NCBI RefSeq assembly: GCF_019904235.1
Contig: NZ_CP063202.1
Location: 2,542,001-2,606,000 of the forward strand
Source: Erythrobacter sp. SCSIO 43205
GTDB taxonomy: Bacteria > Pseudomonadota > Alphaproteobacteria > Sphingomonadales > Sphingomonadaceae
Length of the DNA: 64,000 nt
Direction: 5' to 3'
Positions 29,188-38,563 of the stretch are shown here, in pieces (the first letter of the stretch is position 1; every line of letters begins with the position of its first letter). Both the position numbers and the translations under genes were made by a program. The notes beneath the pieces are model-generated. The model searched no databases. It was not told the DNA's origin and worked only from the letters and a program-made list of their open reading frames with translations.

Positions 29188-30117
29188 ATGAGCATCGATT
29201 TCAAAGATAAGGTTGCTATCGTCACTGGCGCAGGCGGCGGTCTGGGCCGCGAATACGCGCTTGAGCTTGCCCGTCGCGGCGCGAAAGTCGTCGTCAACGA
29301 CCTCGGCGGTGCGCGCGATGGCACAGGCCACTCTGACATGGCCCTTGAAGTCGTCAAAGAAATCGAAGCCATGGGCGGCGAAGCCATGTCGAACGGCGGC
29401 AGCGTCACCGAATACGACCAGATGGAAAAAATGGTTGCCGACGCTAAGGAAAAGTGGGGCCGCATCGACATCCTGATCAACAACGCTGGCGTCCTTCGCG
29501 ACAAGACCTTCGCCAAGATGACCCCGGATGATTTCGAGTTCGTGCTTAAGGTTCACCTGACGGGTTCCGCTTTCGTCACCAAGGCGTGCTGGGAAACCTT
29601 CCGCGAGCAAGGCTATGGCCGCATCCTGATGACGGCATCTTCAACGGGTCTGTTCGGCAACTTTGGTCAAGCCAACTATGGCGCGGCCAAGCTCGGCCTT
29701 GCCGGCCTTACCAAGACGCTGCAACTCGAAGGCGCGAAGTACAACATTCGCGTGAACTCATTGTCGCCGGTGGCTGGCACGCGCATGACCGAAGACCTCT
29801 TCCCTGAAGAAGCGTTCAAACTGTTCGACCCGGTAAACGTTGTTCCAGCCGCACTCTACCTCGTGAGCGAAGACGCACCAACCAATGCCATCGTCGGCGC
29901 TGGCGCTGGTGGTTTCCACTCTTCATGGGTGGTGATGAACGATGCTGTCTGGCTTCCCGATGGCGAGCGCACTGTCGAAGGGTTTGCGGCCAACTGGGAC
30001 AAGATCAGCGATTTCAGCAATTTGGCAGCCCCACAATCGGGCGCTGAGCAGTCGGCGAATATCCTCAAAGCGATGCAAAAGGTCACCGGCACGGGCCCGT
30101 CCAGCGCGCGCGGGTAA
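29188..30117 (+). CDS. SDR-family dehydrogenase, (3R)-hydroxyacyl-CoA dehydrogenase-like
   Basis: A 309-aa short-chain dehydrogenase. The coenzyme motif is TGAGGGLGREYA, followed by VVNDLGGARDGTG, a stretch typical of the dehydrogenase part of peroxisomal multifunctional enzyme type 2. NNAGVLRD and the catalytic YGAAK are present. About 60 extra C-terminal residues set it apart from 250-aa SDRs and match proteins of this subgroup. It probably acts on 3-hydroxyacyl-CoA or a related substrate. Start ATG follows GGAAAGGAACG. A perfect palindrome lies upstream. Confidence 0.88.
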   Translation: MSIDFKDKVAIVTGAGGGLGREYALELARRGAKVVVNDLGGARDGTGHSDMALEVVKEIEAMGGEAMSNGGSVTEYDQMEKMVADAKEKWGRIDILINNAGVLRDKTFAKMTPDDFEFVLKVHLTGSAFVTKACWETFREQGYGRILMTASSTGLFGNFGQANYGAAKLGLAGLTKTLQLEGAKYNIRVNSLSPVAGTRMTEDLFPEEAFKLFDPVNVVPAALYLVSEDAPTNAIVGAGAGGFHSSWVVMNDAVWLPDGERTVEGFAANWDKISDFSNLAAPQSGAEQSANILKAMQKVTGTGPSSARG

Positions 30118-30140
30118 TCGCTTAAGCGACACACGGATTG

Positions 30141-30175
30141 AAAGCCCCTCGCGCAGAGATCTGCGGGGGGCTTTT
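30141..30175 (+). terminator. Intrinsic terminator between convergent SDR and DUF2794 genes
   Basis: AAAGCCCC-T-CGCGCAGA and CTGCG-G-GGGGCTTTT form a long GC-rich stem with flanking A and T runs, 24 bp after the SDR stop. It can serve both strands. Confidence 0.9.
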
Positions 30176-30186
30176 CTTATGGGGAA

Positions 30187-30567
30187 CTATTCCTCAACCG
30201 CCTTCAACAAGCGCCGCTCTATCGGAGCGAGGACGTTGGCAAGGTCTGAGCCGCGTTTCAATATCTGGCCGTGCTCGCCGAAGAGGGTGTACATCCCTTG
30301 CTTGTTGCGCAGCGAAGGGCGCTTTTCAATGCGGGCCTGAGGGCGTTCGGCAGCGCGGCGAAATGCGGCGAAGGTTGCGGCGCGTGCATCGAAATCCATC
30401 GCGTAATCGCGCCACTGCCCGCCTGCGACCATGCGGCCATAAAGGTCAAGGATGCGGGTCAATTCCTCGCGATCAAAGCCCACCTGGCCCTGGTGCTTAC
30501 CGCCGGGAAATGCGACAATCTGACCACCAACACTTTGCCCTGAGCCGGAACCAAAATTGGCACTCAT
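30187..30567 (-). CDS. DUF2794 domain-containing protein
   Basis: A 126-aa conserved alphaproteobacterial protein. Recognised by VGFDREELTRILDLYGRMVAGGQWRDYAMDF (cited in parts: FDREELTRILDLYG, WRDYAMDF) and IEKRPSLRNKQGMYTLFGEHG. The function is not known. Its ATG overlaps the cysE stop by 3 bases, so translation is coupled to cysE. Confidence 0.88.
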   Translation of the reverse strand: MSANFGSGSGQSVGGQIVAFPGGKHQGQVGFDREELTRILDLYGRMVAGGQWRDYAMDFDARAATFAAFRRAAERPQARIEKRPSLRNKQGMYTLFGEHGQILKRGSDLANVLAPIERRLLKAVEE

Positions 30568-31310
30568 CAGTCAGCGGTTCCACTTTTCTGGTCGAGGTCG
30601 AAGCTGCCCTGAGCCGCTGTACCCGCCGCTCCCGCAGATGTGCTCGCGGCTTTGAGTGCTGCGATCTCGGCTTTCATCGTGGCAAGCTCGCTTTCGAGTT
30701 TCTCGATGCAGTCGATCTTATTGCCGTCGGCATCCTCACATTCGATTGCAAGAGGGGTGCCGTAGGGGATGAACTCCTTGATCCATTCTTCGGCTGGCAC
30801 AAGCGTTGAGCGCGCTTTCATTGCGACCATGGTTGCGCCCGCTGGCACCTCTTCCATCACGACGGCATTTGCGCCGATGCGCGCGCGTTCGCCAACGGTA
30901 ATCGGGCCAATCACCTGCGCGCCCGAACCGATAATGACATTGTCCTTGATCGTCGGGTGACGTTTACCGCCTTTACCATTGGTGGGATTGGTCCCGCCAA
31001 GTGTAACGCACTGATAAATCGTGACATTGTCGCCGATCTCAGCCGTTTCTCCGATCACCGTAAAGCCGTGGTCGATGAAGAAATTCTTGCCGATGGTCGC
31101 GCCGGGGTGAATGTCGATCGCGGTTAAAAAACGGCTCAGATTGTTCACAAACCGCGCGAGCAAAAACAGCTTTGCTTCAAACAGCCAATGGGCAATCCGG
31201 TGCATTCCAAGCGCCAGAACGCCGGGATAAAACAGCACTTCCCAACGCGAACGCGGTGCGGGATCTCTTGCCTTGACTGAGTCCAGATAGGCTTTGAGCT
31301 TTGTGAACAT
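30567..31310 (-). CDS. cysE: Serine O-acetyltransferase (EpsC/CysE type)
   Basis: A 247-aa hexapeptide-repeat acyltransferase making O-acetylserine for cysteine synthesis. Key stretches are IDIHPGATIGKNFFIDHG, ETAEIGDNVTIYQCVTLGG and KRHPTIKDNVIIGSGA, the catalytic His/Asp region of serine acetyltransferases. The C-terminus carries an extra 40-residue Glu/Ala-rich helix (KLESELATMKAEIAALKAA) that could form a coiled coil. ATG 31310 is chosen; GGGAG lies 10 bp upstream, and the extension to 31352 has no binding site. Confidence 0.93.
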   Translation of the reverse strand: MFTKLKAYLDSVKARDPAPRSRWEVLFYPGVLALGMHRIAHWLFEAKLFLLARFVNNLSRFLTAIDIHPGATIGKNFFIDHGFTVIGETAEIGDNVTIYQCVTLGGTNPTNGKGGKRHPTIKDNVIIGSGAQVIGPITVGERARIGANAVVMEEVPAGATMVAMKARSTLVPAEEWIKEFIPYGTPLAIECEDADGNKIDCIEKLESELATMKAEIAALKAASTSAGAAGTAAQGSFDLDQKSGTAD

Positions 31311-31367
31311 ACTCGCGATACTCCCACCAAACGGGCAATTTTGCAAATTCACCCAGAGAGGTTTTGA

Positions 31368-32009
31368 CTACAATAGCTTACGCTGTGGCGGGCCATGCAG
31401 AGCTTCGAGTGCCGCGCGCCAGACAGACATGGTAGCAGGTGAGGCTCGTTCAAGGCTTATCCGGTCAATCGTCGCGACCAATCGTTCAAGATCGGCAAAG
31501 CTTCGCCTTGTGCGCGGGACGAGATAATCGGCCGCCCCTTGCCCCAACGTGAGCGCGCGGTCTTGAGCAAATGCCTCGATCAATTGCGCTGCCATCACAT
31601 CATCGGGCTCACCAATCGCGAGTTGCAGCGATCCGCCAAGGCGCGATTTAAGGTCAGGCAGCGTCACATCCCACGGCGTTTCATCCGCAATCAAAAGCAG
31701 CGGAGTGCCCGCCTTTGATCCGCCATCCTGCACCGAATTCCAGCGGTGAAAGACATCAGCCTCCTCCATCCGGTCAGCGCCATCGACAACGTCGATCCCT
31801 TGCCCCGCAGCCCACCGGCCAAGCAATGATTTGCCCGACCGTGGCGGCCCGGTAAGGACAGCGGTGCGAAATGGCCAGCGTGATGGCTCGCGCAGTGCCT
31901 CAATCACCGCCTCATTGGCGTTGCCCACCACAATTCGCTGCGCCCCGCCGCGCGCCTCGACCACAAGCGGCAGTGCAATCTGGGAAGGGGGATTGGTCGC
32001 CTCAGCCAT
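31368..32009 (-). CDS. hdaA: DnaA-related regulatory inactivation protein HdaA
   Basis: A 213-aa protein with only the AAA+ part of DnaA. The P-loop is GPPRSGKSLLG, the Walker B region LLLIADETPWD, and the C-terminal lid reads RTRRSFADLERLVATIDRIS. HdaA works with the beta clamp to promote ATP hydrolysis on DnaA and prevent over-initiation. A clamp-binding QXXLXL-type motif (QIALPL) is at residues 10-15. It lies 13 bp downstream of a DUF2066-like gene and is divergent from purM overall, as in related genomes. Confidence 0.88.
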   Translation of the reverse strand: MAEATNPPSQIALPLVVEARGGAQRIVVGNANEAVIEALREPSRWPFRTAVLTGPPRSGKSLLGRWAAGQGIDVVDGADRMEEADVFHRWNSVQDGGSKAGTPLLLIADETPWDVTLPDLKSRLGGSLQLAIGEPDDVMAAQLIEAFAQDRALTLGQGAADYLVPRTRRSFADLERLVATIDRISLERASPATMSVWRAALEALHGPPQRKLL

Positions 32010-32022
32010 AGCCAAGGCCTCT

Positions 32023-33315
32023 TTAACGGCTGATCGCGAGCGCGTTTGCGCCCTCACGCACATTAAACCCGCGCGCCCGCAAGGCAGCAGCAAGCGTTGC
32101 GACATCGCCGGCAAAGCTGGCTTGCATCACCGAAGTGCCACCCATCGCGGTACTGGTCACAGCGACGCCTTGAACGCCCGGCACCTGGCGCACGGCAATC
32201 AGGCTCGCATCGAAGCTGCCGGGATCAGGCGTTGCGAATTGCACGGTGATCTGGCGCACGGCAATGGGCGCGGGAGCAGGTGTTTCGGGCCCTTCGATAA
32301 CCGCTTCGGGCGTGATGGTCGCATTGGCAGCCGCTTCCTGCGCTGCATTGCGCGCCCTTACCGCTCGGCCAATTTCGATAAGGCGAGCAATTGCGGGGTC
32401 CACTTCGCCAGAACCGCCAAGGCGCAAAGTGGGATCGGGCTGCAGCTTGCCATCGGCCAGCGCCTGTTCGTAAATCCGGTCAATCCGGTCAACCGCCTGG
32501 CCGAGCATTTCAGAAAGCTCACCGGGACCGCTTGCGTTTAGACTAAAGCTTTCAAGCAAGGTGCTGTCCGGGCCATAGCGCGCGGTGAACGTTCCCTTGA
32601 TCGGCCCGCCGGGAAATTGGTGATCAAGCTTTGCAATCGCGACAAGTGCGTCCGCTGCACCATATTGGTCGAGCGTCAATCGCCACCATGCACGGCTGCG
32701 CCGCCCGGCTTGCCCGTAATTGAGCAGCAGCGAATCGCCGCCAGCGCCAGTGGGCCGCACATAATCGATCCGGCTCGTCCCCGGATTGAATTCAGCCCAG
32801 GCGCGCTGCCACGGATTGCGCACTTCAAATGTCGTGTAAGTCCCCCCGCTCACCGTCACCGGGATGAGCAGCATGGGCGCAGAGGCGCGCGCGGCCCGTG
32901 CACCGCCCAGATACCGTCCGGCGCGCTGGCGATCAAAGGTGACACCAAGCGTTGCAACATAGCGTTTGGGCCCCAATCGTTCGCGCTGAATCACGATGGC
33001 AGAGACAAGGCCGTTCAATTGCCCGTCTGAAACAGCAGGACCGCCTGCCTTTGCCCATGCTTTGCGGGCCGCCTCTTTCCACCCTTTGCTGCGCGCGTCT
33101 TCGGCATTGTCGCCGGTGACATCCACTTCGATCCCGCGCACTTCGATGTCCGTGCTCGACGCCGTCGGCGCAATCCCGCGATCACCCGAAACCTGTGCCA
33201 AGACAAGCGCATAGCCGCCTGCAAGCAGCACAAGCGCAAACACGCTCGCCAGCAGCCAGCGGGCGCGAAACGGGGCTCTCAAACTTGGGCCAGAAGGGTA
33301 CGGTATTGCCACCAT
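32023..33315 (-). CDS. Membrane-anchored DUF2066-like protein with a C-terminal ferredoxin-like domain
   Basis: A 430-aa protein. One N-terminal transmembrane helix (about 19-41, LLASVFALVLLAGGYALVLA) would anchor a periplasmic body. The body contains VEVDVTGDNAEDARSKGWKEAARKAW-like sequence (VDVTGDNAEDARSKGWKEAA) typical of the DUF2066 fold. The last 80 residues (ITVQFATPDP...VQGVAVTSTAMGGTSVM...LRARGFNV) resemble an ACT/HMA ferredoxin-like domain. No metal-binding CXXC is present. The role is unknown; it is linked to hdaA and purM by position only. Confidence 0.7.
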   Translation of the reverse strand: MVAIPYPSGPSLRAPFRARWLLASVFALVLLAGGYALVLAQVSGDRGIAPTASSTDIEVRGIEVDVTGDNAEDARSKGWKEAARKAWAKAGGPAVSDGQLNGLVSAIVIQRERLGPKRYVATLGVTFDRQRAGRYLGGARAARASAPMLLIPVTVSGGTYTTFEVRNPWQRAWAEFNPGTSRIDYVRPTGAGGDSLLLNYGQAGRRSRAWWRLTLDQYGAADALVAIAKLDHQFPGGPIKGTFTARYGPDSTLLESFSLNASGPGELSEMLGQAVDRIDRIYEQALADGKLQPDPTLRLGGSGEVDPAIARLIEIGRAVRARNAAQEAAANATITPEAVIEGPETPAPAPIAVRQITVQFATPDPGSFDASLIAVRQVPGVQGVAVTSTAMGGTSVMQASFAGDVATLAAALRARGFNVREGANALAISR

Positions 33316-33373
33316 CGGGGAAATCTTGAAGGTCTTTGCCCAAACACGCGTGGAATTCCAAGCCTAAAGGGGT

Positions 33374-34483
33374 ATGGGGCAAAAAATGGACGGTAAAAAC
33401 TCACCCTACACCTACGCCCAAGCAGGCGTGTCTATCGAAGCGGGCAATGCTCTGGTCAAGGCCATCGCCCCTCTCGCCAAAGCAACCGCGCGCCCCGGCG
33501 CGACGAGCGAGCTTGGCGGGTTTGGCGGCTTTTTCGATCCCAAGGCGGCGGGGTATGAAGACCCGCTTTTGGTCGCCGCCAATGATGGCGTTGGTACGAA
33601 GCTGAAACTGGCAATCGATTATGACCGGCACGACAGCGTCGGCGTTGATTTGGTCGCAATGTGTGTGAATGACTTGATCGTTCAGGGCGCGGAGCCGCTG
33701 TTTTTCCTCGACTATTTCGCGACCGGAAAGCTTGAAAACGGCATCGCCGAGCGCGTTGTCGCAGGCATCGCCGATGGCTGCAAACAGGCCGGATGCGCTC
33801 TCATCGGCGGCGAGACGGCGGAAATGCCGGGTATGTATGCGGATGGCGATTACGACTTGGCCGGGTTTTGCGTTGGCGCGGTGGAGCGCGGCGAACAGCT
33901 GACCGGAGAAAAAGTGGCTGCGGGCGATGTGCTGATTGGTCTTGCGAGCTCTGGCGTGCACTCCAACGGCTATTCACTGGTGCGGCGACTCGCTGAGGAT
34001 AAGGGTTGGAAACTGGGGCGCCCTGCCCTGTTCGATCCGGATCGCTTGCTGATTGATGCTTTGATTGAACCGACGCGCATATATGTGGCGAGCCTTCTGC
34101 CGTTGATCCGCGACGGGTTAGTGCATGGACTTGCACATATCACTGGCGGCGGGCTTCTTGAAAACATCCCGCGTATTTTGCCCGACGGTGCCCATGCCAA
34201 GGTCAATGCAGACCTGTGGGAACAGCCGCGTCTAATGGCCTTTTTGCAGGCTCAAGGAGCGATTGAGCCTGAAGAAATGGCGCGCACCTTCAACTGCGGG
34301 GTCGGCATGGTTCTGGCCGTGGCCGAGGATGAAGTCACCAATGTGACCAAGCGCCTTGAGGACGCGGGCGAAACCGTTGTGCAAGTTGGCCGGATCGAGG
34401 CAGGCACACGAGGTTGCACCGTTCGCGGCAGCCAAGGCATTTGGGGCGGGCGCGAGGATTGGGAGGCCACCCACCTTGGCTAG
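33374..34483 (+). CDS. purM: Phosphoribosylformylglycinamidine cyclo-ligase
   Basis: A 369-aa AIR synthetase, fifth step of purine synthesis. Conserved segments are [15 protein letters not shown], the ATP-binding [16 protein letters not shown] loop ([13 protein letters not shown]), [11 protein letters not shown] and the [13 protein letters not shown] region. ATG 33374 ([19 protein letters not shown]) fits; ATG at residue 5 is possible. It overlaps the TTG start of purN by 8 bp. Confidence 0.97.
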   Translation: MGQKMDGKNSPYTYAQAGVSIEAGNALVKAIAPLAKATARPGATSELGGFGGFFDPKAAGYEDPLLVAANDGVGTKLKLAIDYDRHDSVGVDLVAMCVNDLIVQGAEPLFFLDYFATGKLENGIAERVVAGIADGCKQAGCALIGGETAEMPGMYADGDYDLAGFCVGAVERGEQLTGEKVAAGDVLIGLASSGVHSNGYSLVRRLAEDKGWKLGRPALFDPDRLLIDALIEPTRIYVASLLPLIRDGLVHGLAHITGGGLLENIPRILPDGAHAKVNADLWEQPRLMAFLQAQGAIEPEEMARTFNCGVGMVLAVAEDEVTNVTKRLEDAGETVVQVGRIEAGTRGCTVRGSQGIWGGREDWEATHLG

Positions 34484-35447
34484 CGCCACCCGCGCCAAGA
34501 TTGCCGTTTTCATATCGGGCTCAGGCACGAACATGGCCGCGCTCCTTTATGCCAGTCGGCTGGAAGGCGCTGCGTATGAAATTGTGCTTGTCGCAAGCAA
34601 TGTCGAAGGCGCCGACGGACTCAAACTGGCCGAGACGGAGGGGGTTGCGACCTTCACCCATTCGCACAAGGGTATCACCCGCGAAGAGCAGGACGCAGCG
34701 ATGGAAGAAGCCGCCATCAAAGCGGGGGCGGATTACATCGTGCTCGCAGGCTATATGCGCATTCTCTCACAAGGGTTTGTCGAACGATGGGAGGGCCGGA
34801 TGCTTAATATCCACCCCTCCTTGCTGCCCAAATACAAGGGGCTTGATACCTTCGCGCGCGCTATCGAAGCGGGCGACAGCCACGCAGGATCAAGCGTCCA
34901 TATCGTCACCCATGAACTCGATGCAGGCGAGGTTCTGGCGCAGGTCAAAGTCGCGATTGCCCCCGATGACACCCCCGACACTCTGGCCGCGCGGGTCAAG
35001 ATTGCCGAACACCAGCTCTATCCACGCGCGGTTGCCGATTATGTGAGCCGGGGAAGCGATCCCGAGTATCTTTACGCTAAGGTGAGCAAACTTGCCCTTG
35101 CCTTGCCCGAAACCCACGAGAAGACCAGCCACGGCTCACCCGGCTTTCGCGTCGGGACTGAAAAATCCGGCAAATTCTTTGCCCATTTCAGTCAGATGCA
35201 CCACGGATCGCAGCATATCGCGCTCTTGGTCAAGACCGGCAGTATGGATGAACTGCTCACCCTCGTCGAAAGCCAGCCGGAGGTTTACTATAAGCCCGAT
35301 TACTATGGCGCGAGCGGTTGGATTGGCGTAATTCTTAACCGTCCTGGCGTAGATTGGGACCATGTTCAGGACTGGCTGATGCGCAGTTGGCGCGCGGTCG
35401 CTCCTGCTCGCTTGACCAAATTGCACGACGCAGCGAATATGTTTTGA
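34476..35447 (+). CDS. purN: Fusion of phosphoribosylglycinamide formyltransferase (PurN) with a YjbR/MmcQ-like domain
   Basis: A 323-aa protein from TTG 34476 (GGGAGG 9 bp upstream, inside purM). Residues 1-195 are Pur[17 protein letters not shown], catalytic Asn/His in [16 protein letters not shown], and Asp in [11 protein letters not shown]. Residues about 200-323 are a separate domain: [47 protein letters not shown], a pattern of the YjbR/MmcQ/CyaY-like fold. Standard PurN is about 190-220 aa. The frame is unbroken through the join. PurN uses 10-formyl-THF to make FGAR; the fused domain's role is unknown. Confidence 0.88.
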   Translation: MASATRAKIAVFISGSGTNMAALLYASRLEGAAYEIVLVASNVEGADGLKLAETEGVATFTHSHKGITREEQDAAMEEAAIKAGADYIVLAGYMRILSQGFVERWEGRMLNIHPSLLPKYKGLDTFARAIEAGDSHAGSSVHIVTHELDAGEVLAQVKVAIAPDDTPDTLAARVKIAEHQLYPRAVADYVSRGSDPEYLYAKVSKLALALPETHEKTSHGSPGFRVGTEKSGKFFAHFSQMHHGSQHIALLVKTGSMDELLTLVESQPEVYYKPDYYGASGWIGVILNRPGVDWDHVQDWLMRSWRAVAPARLTKLHDAANMF

Positions 35448-36664
35448 TGGCCACGAAGTGGAAAATCCCGGCACGCGAACACCTGCTTTCTCGCGGGCCC
35501 ATGGCGCAAAAGGCCAATGATTTCCTTAGCCGCGCGTGGCAACGCGGTTGGTTGCCAGCACCGCCCCTTTCACCCGATGCGCTGTGGGACAGCGTTGCAA
35601 AGGGTTCCTCGGACCCGGTGCTGTGTGAAAATGGCGGGCGAACCGGCGATGAGGTGAAGGATTTCAGGCTCCGCCTTGCCGCGCTGTGCGGCTCTATCAA
35701 TGCTGAGGCAGACCTCAATTCGCTTGGGCAAGCGATGGCCTATGGCCAGCTGACGCGCGTTATCAAGAACCGCCTTGCGCTTGGCCTTCTCTGGCACGCC
35801 CGGCCCGCACTGCTCGACACCAGGCTTGCTGCGCCGATCATCGTTATCGGTCATATGCGAAGCGGCACAACGCGTATTCACAAACTTCTTGCCAGCGACC
35901 CGGCTCATTCGCACACCCGTTATCAGGATGCGTATCATCCCGTGCCCGCGAAGCTGGGTATCAATCGGGTGCGCTCGGCGCTTGATCTGGCAATGCTGGG
36001 CGCGCTCAATCCGTGGCTTCAATCCATCCACCCGATGGGGCCCAAAGAAGTTGAAGAGGAACTGGCGTGGATTTCAGCCGCGCTGCACCATTCCATTTAC
36101 GAATCGCAGTGGCACATTCCATCCTACTCTGCGTTCAGCGAGGCGCGCGACCCCGCACCGATTTACAGCGAGTTTGCGCGTATCCTTCGCACCGATGCGG
36201 CAACGCGCGGAATTGCGCATTTGCCACGGGTGATGAAAGTGCCCGCCTTTAGCGAAGACCTGCCTGCGCTGCTTGCCGAGTTTCCAGACGCACGGCTGGT
36301 GATTGCGACAAGGGACCGCGAAGCTGTGCTTAAAAGCGCGGTTTCGCTGTGCGCCAATCAGATGGCAGTGCAGTCTGACACTTGCGATGTTGCGCGCATC
36401 ACGTCGCTTTGGGAGCACAAGATCGCCATGCGCGACAAACGGATGGCAAAGGCGCTGGCAGGCTGGAATGGCCCCATCGCGCAGCTCCATTTTGATGAGC
36501 TCAACAATGATTGGGAAGCCGCGATCAGGCGGTGCTATGCCCATCTCGATCTGCCGCTGAAAGACGAGGCTCTGGCTGCGATGCGCAAAGCAATGGCCAG
36601 CAGTTCAAAAAGCCCGCACCAAGCGCATTCAGAGCAGTTGCAACGCTTCGCCCAGCAAGGCTGA
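35447..36664 (+). CDS. Sulfotransferase family protein
   Basis: A 405-aa protein whose ATG overlaps the purN stop by one base (TGATG). The 5'-phosphosulfate-binding loop is VIGHMRSGTTRIHKLL, and the 3'-phosphate motif RLVIATRDREAVLKS follows about 150 residues later. These define PAPS-dependent sulfotransferases of the large bacterial 'sulfotransferase family' group. The acceptor is unknown. There are no PAPS-synthesis genes nearby. Coupling to purN suggests co-expression but no clear functional link. Confidence 0.85.
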   Translation: MATKWKIPAREHLLSRGPMAQKANDFLSRAWQRGWLPAPPLSPDALWDSVAKGSSDPVLCENGGRTGDEVKDFRLRLAALCGSINAEADLNSLGQAMAYGQLTRVIKNRLALGLLWHARPALLDTRLAAPIIVIGHMRSGTTRIHKLLASDPAHSHTRYQDAYHPVPAKLGINRVRSALDLAMLGALNPWLQSIHPMGPKEVEEELAWISAALHHSIYESQWHIPSYSAFSEARDPAPIYSEFARILRTDAATRGIAHLPRVMKVPAFSEDLPALLAEFPDARLVIATRDREAVLKSAVSLCANQMAVQSDTCDVARITSLWEHKIAMRDKRMAKALAGWNGPIAQLHFDELNNDWEAAIRRCYAHLDLPLKDEALAAMRKAMASSSKSPHQAHSEQLQRFAQQG

Positions 36665-36668
36665 AACG

Positions 36669-36701
36669 AAAAAGGGCCGCCCGGTAAGGACGACCCTTTT
36701 T
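36669..36701. terminator. Bidirectional terminator between the sulfotransferase and ndk genes
   Basis: AAAAAGGG and CCCTTTTT arms enclose a GC-rich centre (CCGCCCGGTAAGGACGA). It has an A-run on one side and a T-run on the other and lies between convergent genes. Confidence 0.75.
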
Positions 36702-36740
36702 AAGTTCACGAGCAGGCGAATTCACCTGCATGGTAAATGC

Positions 36741-37163
36741 TCAGCCGACGATTTCGTCGTCGTTGAAGAAGTAAGCGATTTCAATCGCAGCGTTTTCTTC
36801 GCTGTCCGAACCGTGGACCGAGTTTTCACCGATCGACAGCGCAAATTCCTTGCGGATTGTGCCTTCTTCAGCTTCGGCTGGGTTGGTTGCGCCCATCACG
36901 TCGCGGTTGCGCTTGACGGCGTCTTCGCCTTCGAGAACCTGAACAACCACTGGCTCGCTGATCATGAAATCGACGAGTTCACCGAAGAAGGGGCGCTCTT
37001 TGTGCACAGCGTAGAAGCCTTCGGCCTGCTCGCGGCTCATGTGGATGCGCTTGGATGCAACAACGCGAAGGCCAGCTTCTTCGAGCTTGGCGGTGACAGC
37101 GCCAGTGAGGTTGCGCTTGGTGGCATCGGGCTTGATGATCGAAAAGGTGCGGGTGACCGCCAT
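36741..37163 (-). CDS. ndk: Nucleoside diphosphate kinase
   Basis: A 140-aa kinase that balances NTP and dNTP pools. [15 protein letters not shown] at the N-terminus and the active site [12 protein letters not shown] (phospho-accepting His) are intact. ATG 37163 follows AAGGAAT; the frame runs on to 37232 without conservation. It is the last gene of the pepA-DUF2256-holC-lipoprotein-ndk series. Confidence 0.98.
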   Translation of the reverse strand: MAVTRTFSIIKPDATKRNLTGAVTAKLEEAGLRVVASKRIHMSREQAEGFYAVHKERPFFGELVDFMISEPVVVQVLEGEDAVKRNRDVMGATNPAEAEEGTIRKEFALSIGENSVHGSDSEENAAIEIAYFFNDDEIVG

Positions 37164-37281
37164 GATATGTATTCCTTGTTTTGAAGAGAGGGGCACTTGA
37201 AATGCGTGCGCCAGAATTCGCTCGCGCGCCATTACTCGCGCGGGCGCACAAGTTCAAGCGTTGTGTGCTACTCCGCGGGCG

Positions 37282-37791
37282 TTAGCCCGGCTCTTCGCTG
37301 ATCGTCAGCTGGCCTGTCACAACACCTTCATCATCGGGATAGGCGCTGACCGAAAAAGTGGTGCCAGTGGCCTCATTCTCTCCGCCCAGCATCTTACCGC
37401 CGTTCAAATTGGTTTCGATCTGGATCGTAATCCCGGCTTCCTCGGCTTGTTCGCGATAGTGAGCCGCGATCTCTTCGGGTGACTTCTCGCTACGAAAGGT
37501 GGTGAGGCTGCCCTTCGTCTCGCCGTCGTCGATCATGGTGTTTGAGAGCACTTGGGCCCCGCTGATCATGGTGAAGCCTGCGGGCAGATTGGTGGGTGCA
37601 TCGCTGTTAGTGACCATGCTGACGGTGCCGTCTTCGGTTTCAACCGTCATTGAGCTTTCGCCTGAACTCTGGTCGATGCGGTATTCGCCGCTTTCGCCGT
37701 CTTCTGTCGTAAATTCGCCCTCGGTTTCAGAACCGCAAGCGGCAAGCGCAAGCGAGCTGGCGAGCGCCGTTACAGTGATAAGTCTCATCAA
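37282..37791 (-). CDS. Hypothetical lipoprotein
   Basis: A 169-aa protein with a clear lipoprotein signal (MMRLITVTALASSLALAACG, Cys19 or 20 after LAA). The mature part is acidic and rich in Ser/Thr/Glu (ETEGEFTTEDGESGEYRI), with no known domain. It lies between holC and ndk on the same strand, 19 bp after holC. The role is unknown. Confidence 0.7.
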   Translation of the reverse strand: MMRLITVTALASSLALAACGSETEGEFTTEDGESGEYRIDQSSGESSMTVETEDGTVSMVTNSDAPTNLPAGFTMISGAQVLSNTMIDDGETKGSLTTFRSEKSPEEIAAHYREQAEEAGITIQIETNLNGGKMLGGENEATGTTFSVSAYPDDEGVVTGQLTISEEPG

Positions 37792-37810
37792 TCATCCCCC
37801 AGTTTGTGTC

Positions 37811-38245
37811 TCAAGCGACCTTAACCCATTTGCCGCCGTCCTGCCGAAAAAATGATCGTTCGAGCGGTTCCTTGCCGTCGAGCGAGCGCCAGGTGCCGCG
37901 CGCGGCCTCAACCGTGTCGTCATCGAACAACAGGAAGGCGCGGGCAAAGCCATCCGCCTCGCGATATTCGCCGTCGGCGTAGATCACGTGACTTGCTTTG
38001 TTGGTGGGCTTCGGTGCGTCAGAAAGGAGGATGGGTTGATCCCCTGCCCCCGCAGCGCCCGCTTCGCCATTGGCAAGAAAAGTCTCCGGGCCTGCCTTCC
38101 AAAGCGCCTTGGAAATGGCTTCACGTTGTTCAGGGGATTTGCTGACGACGAGCAGGCGGTCGCCACCGTCAAGCACGCGCCCTGCGATGAGCGCAACGAC
38201 CTTTTCAACCGGATCGCGCGAGAGTTGCCAGAAATCGACTTTCAT
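37811..38245 (-). CDS. holC: DNA polymerase III subunit chi
   Basis: A 144-aa protein. The start MKVDFWQLSRDPVEKVV and the later ILLSDAPKPTNKASHVIYAD and FDDDTVEAARGTWRSL match HolC, the clamp-loader subunit that contacts SSB. It is in the common pepA-holC order. Length fits the family (about 140-150 aa). Confidence 0.92.
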   Translation of the reverse strand: MKVDFWQLSRDPVEKVVALIAGRVLDGGDRLLVVSKSPEQREAISKALWKAGPETFLANGEAGAAGAGDQPILLSDAPKPTNKASHVIYADGEYREADGFARAFLLFDDDTVEAARGTWRSLDGKEPLERSFFRQDGGKWVKVA

Positions 38246-38269
38246 TGCGTCTGGTTAGCCCACCCCTAA

Positions 38270-38342
38270 CCCCTCCCGCAAGCGGGATGGGGAACTGGTT
38301 TGCGTCCCTCTCTCCCCTCCCGCTTGCCCCCGCCTTCGCGGG
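38270..38342. repeat. Pair of GC-rich palindromes downstream of the DUF2256 gene
   Basis: CCCCTCCCGC-AA-GCGGGATGGGG (about 38270-38292) and CCCGC-CTTC-GCGGG (38329-38342) form two hairpins separated by about 36 bp. They resemble intergenic palindromic repeat elements. They sit between DUF2256 and holC and could shape the shared mRNA. Confidence 0.55.
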
Positions 38343-38373
38343 CGCAGGTATCGGGGTCGGGGGTTGGAAAATC

Positions 38374-38523
38374 CTAGGCGTTGTTTTTGGAGCGCTTACA
38401 CCGCTCGGAACAATACTTCACATTGTCCCAGTCCCGCTCCCATTTCTTGCGCCATGTGAATGGGAGCCCGCAAGTGAGGCAGATCTTGGACGGAAGGTCT
38501 CTCTTCTTGCGCATCCGCGCCAT
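38374..38523 (-). CDS. DUF2256 domain-containing small zinc-ribbon-like protein
   Basis: A 49-aa protein. It starts [20 protein letters not shown] and contains [21 protein letters not shown], giving two CXXC/CX3C pairs (C15, C18, C38, C42) that probably bind zinc. This is the DUF2256 pattern: K-I-C-x-x-C-x-x-P-F-x-W-R-K-K-W-x-x-x-W-x-x-V-K-Y-C-S-x-x-C. Function unknown, possibly RNA-binding given the basic charge. It lies between pepA and holC. Confidence 0.9.
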   Translation of the reverse strand: MARMRKKRDLPSKICLTCGLPFTWRKKWERDWDNVKYCSERCKRSKNNA

Positions 38524-38563
38524 TTTATTGGCCTACCGCTTCGCTACTTGAGGCCATGAGTGG

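Noticed and set aside
38245..38559. 104-codon plus-strand frame
   Set aside because: Proline/leucine-rich and covering palindromes; the minus strand carries the DUF2256 gene with its cysteine pairs.
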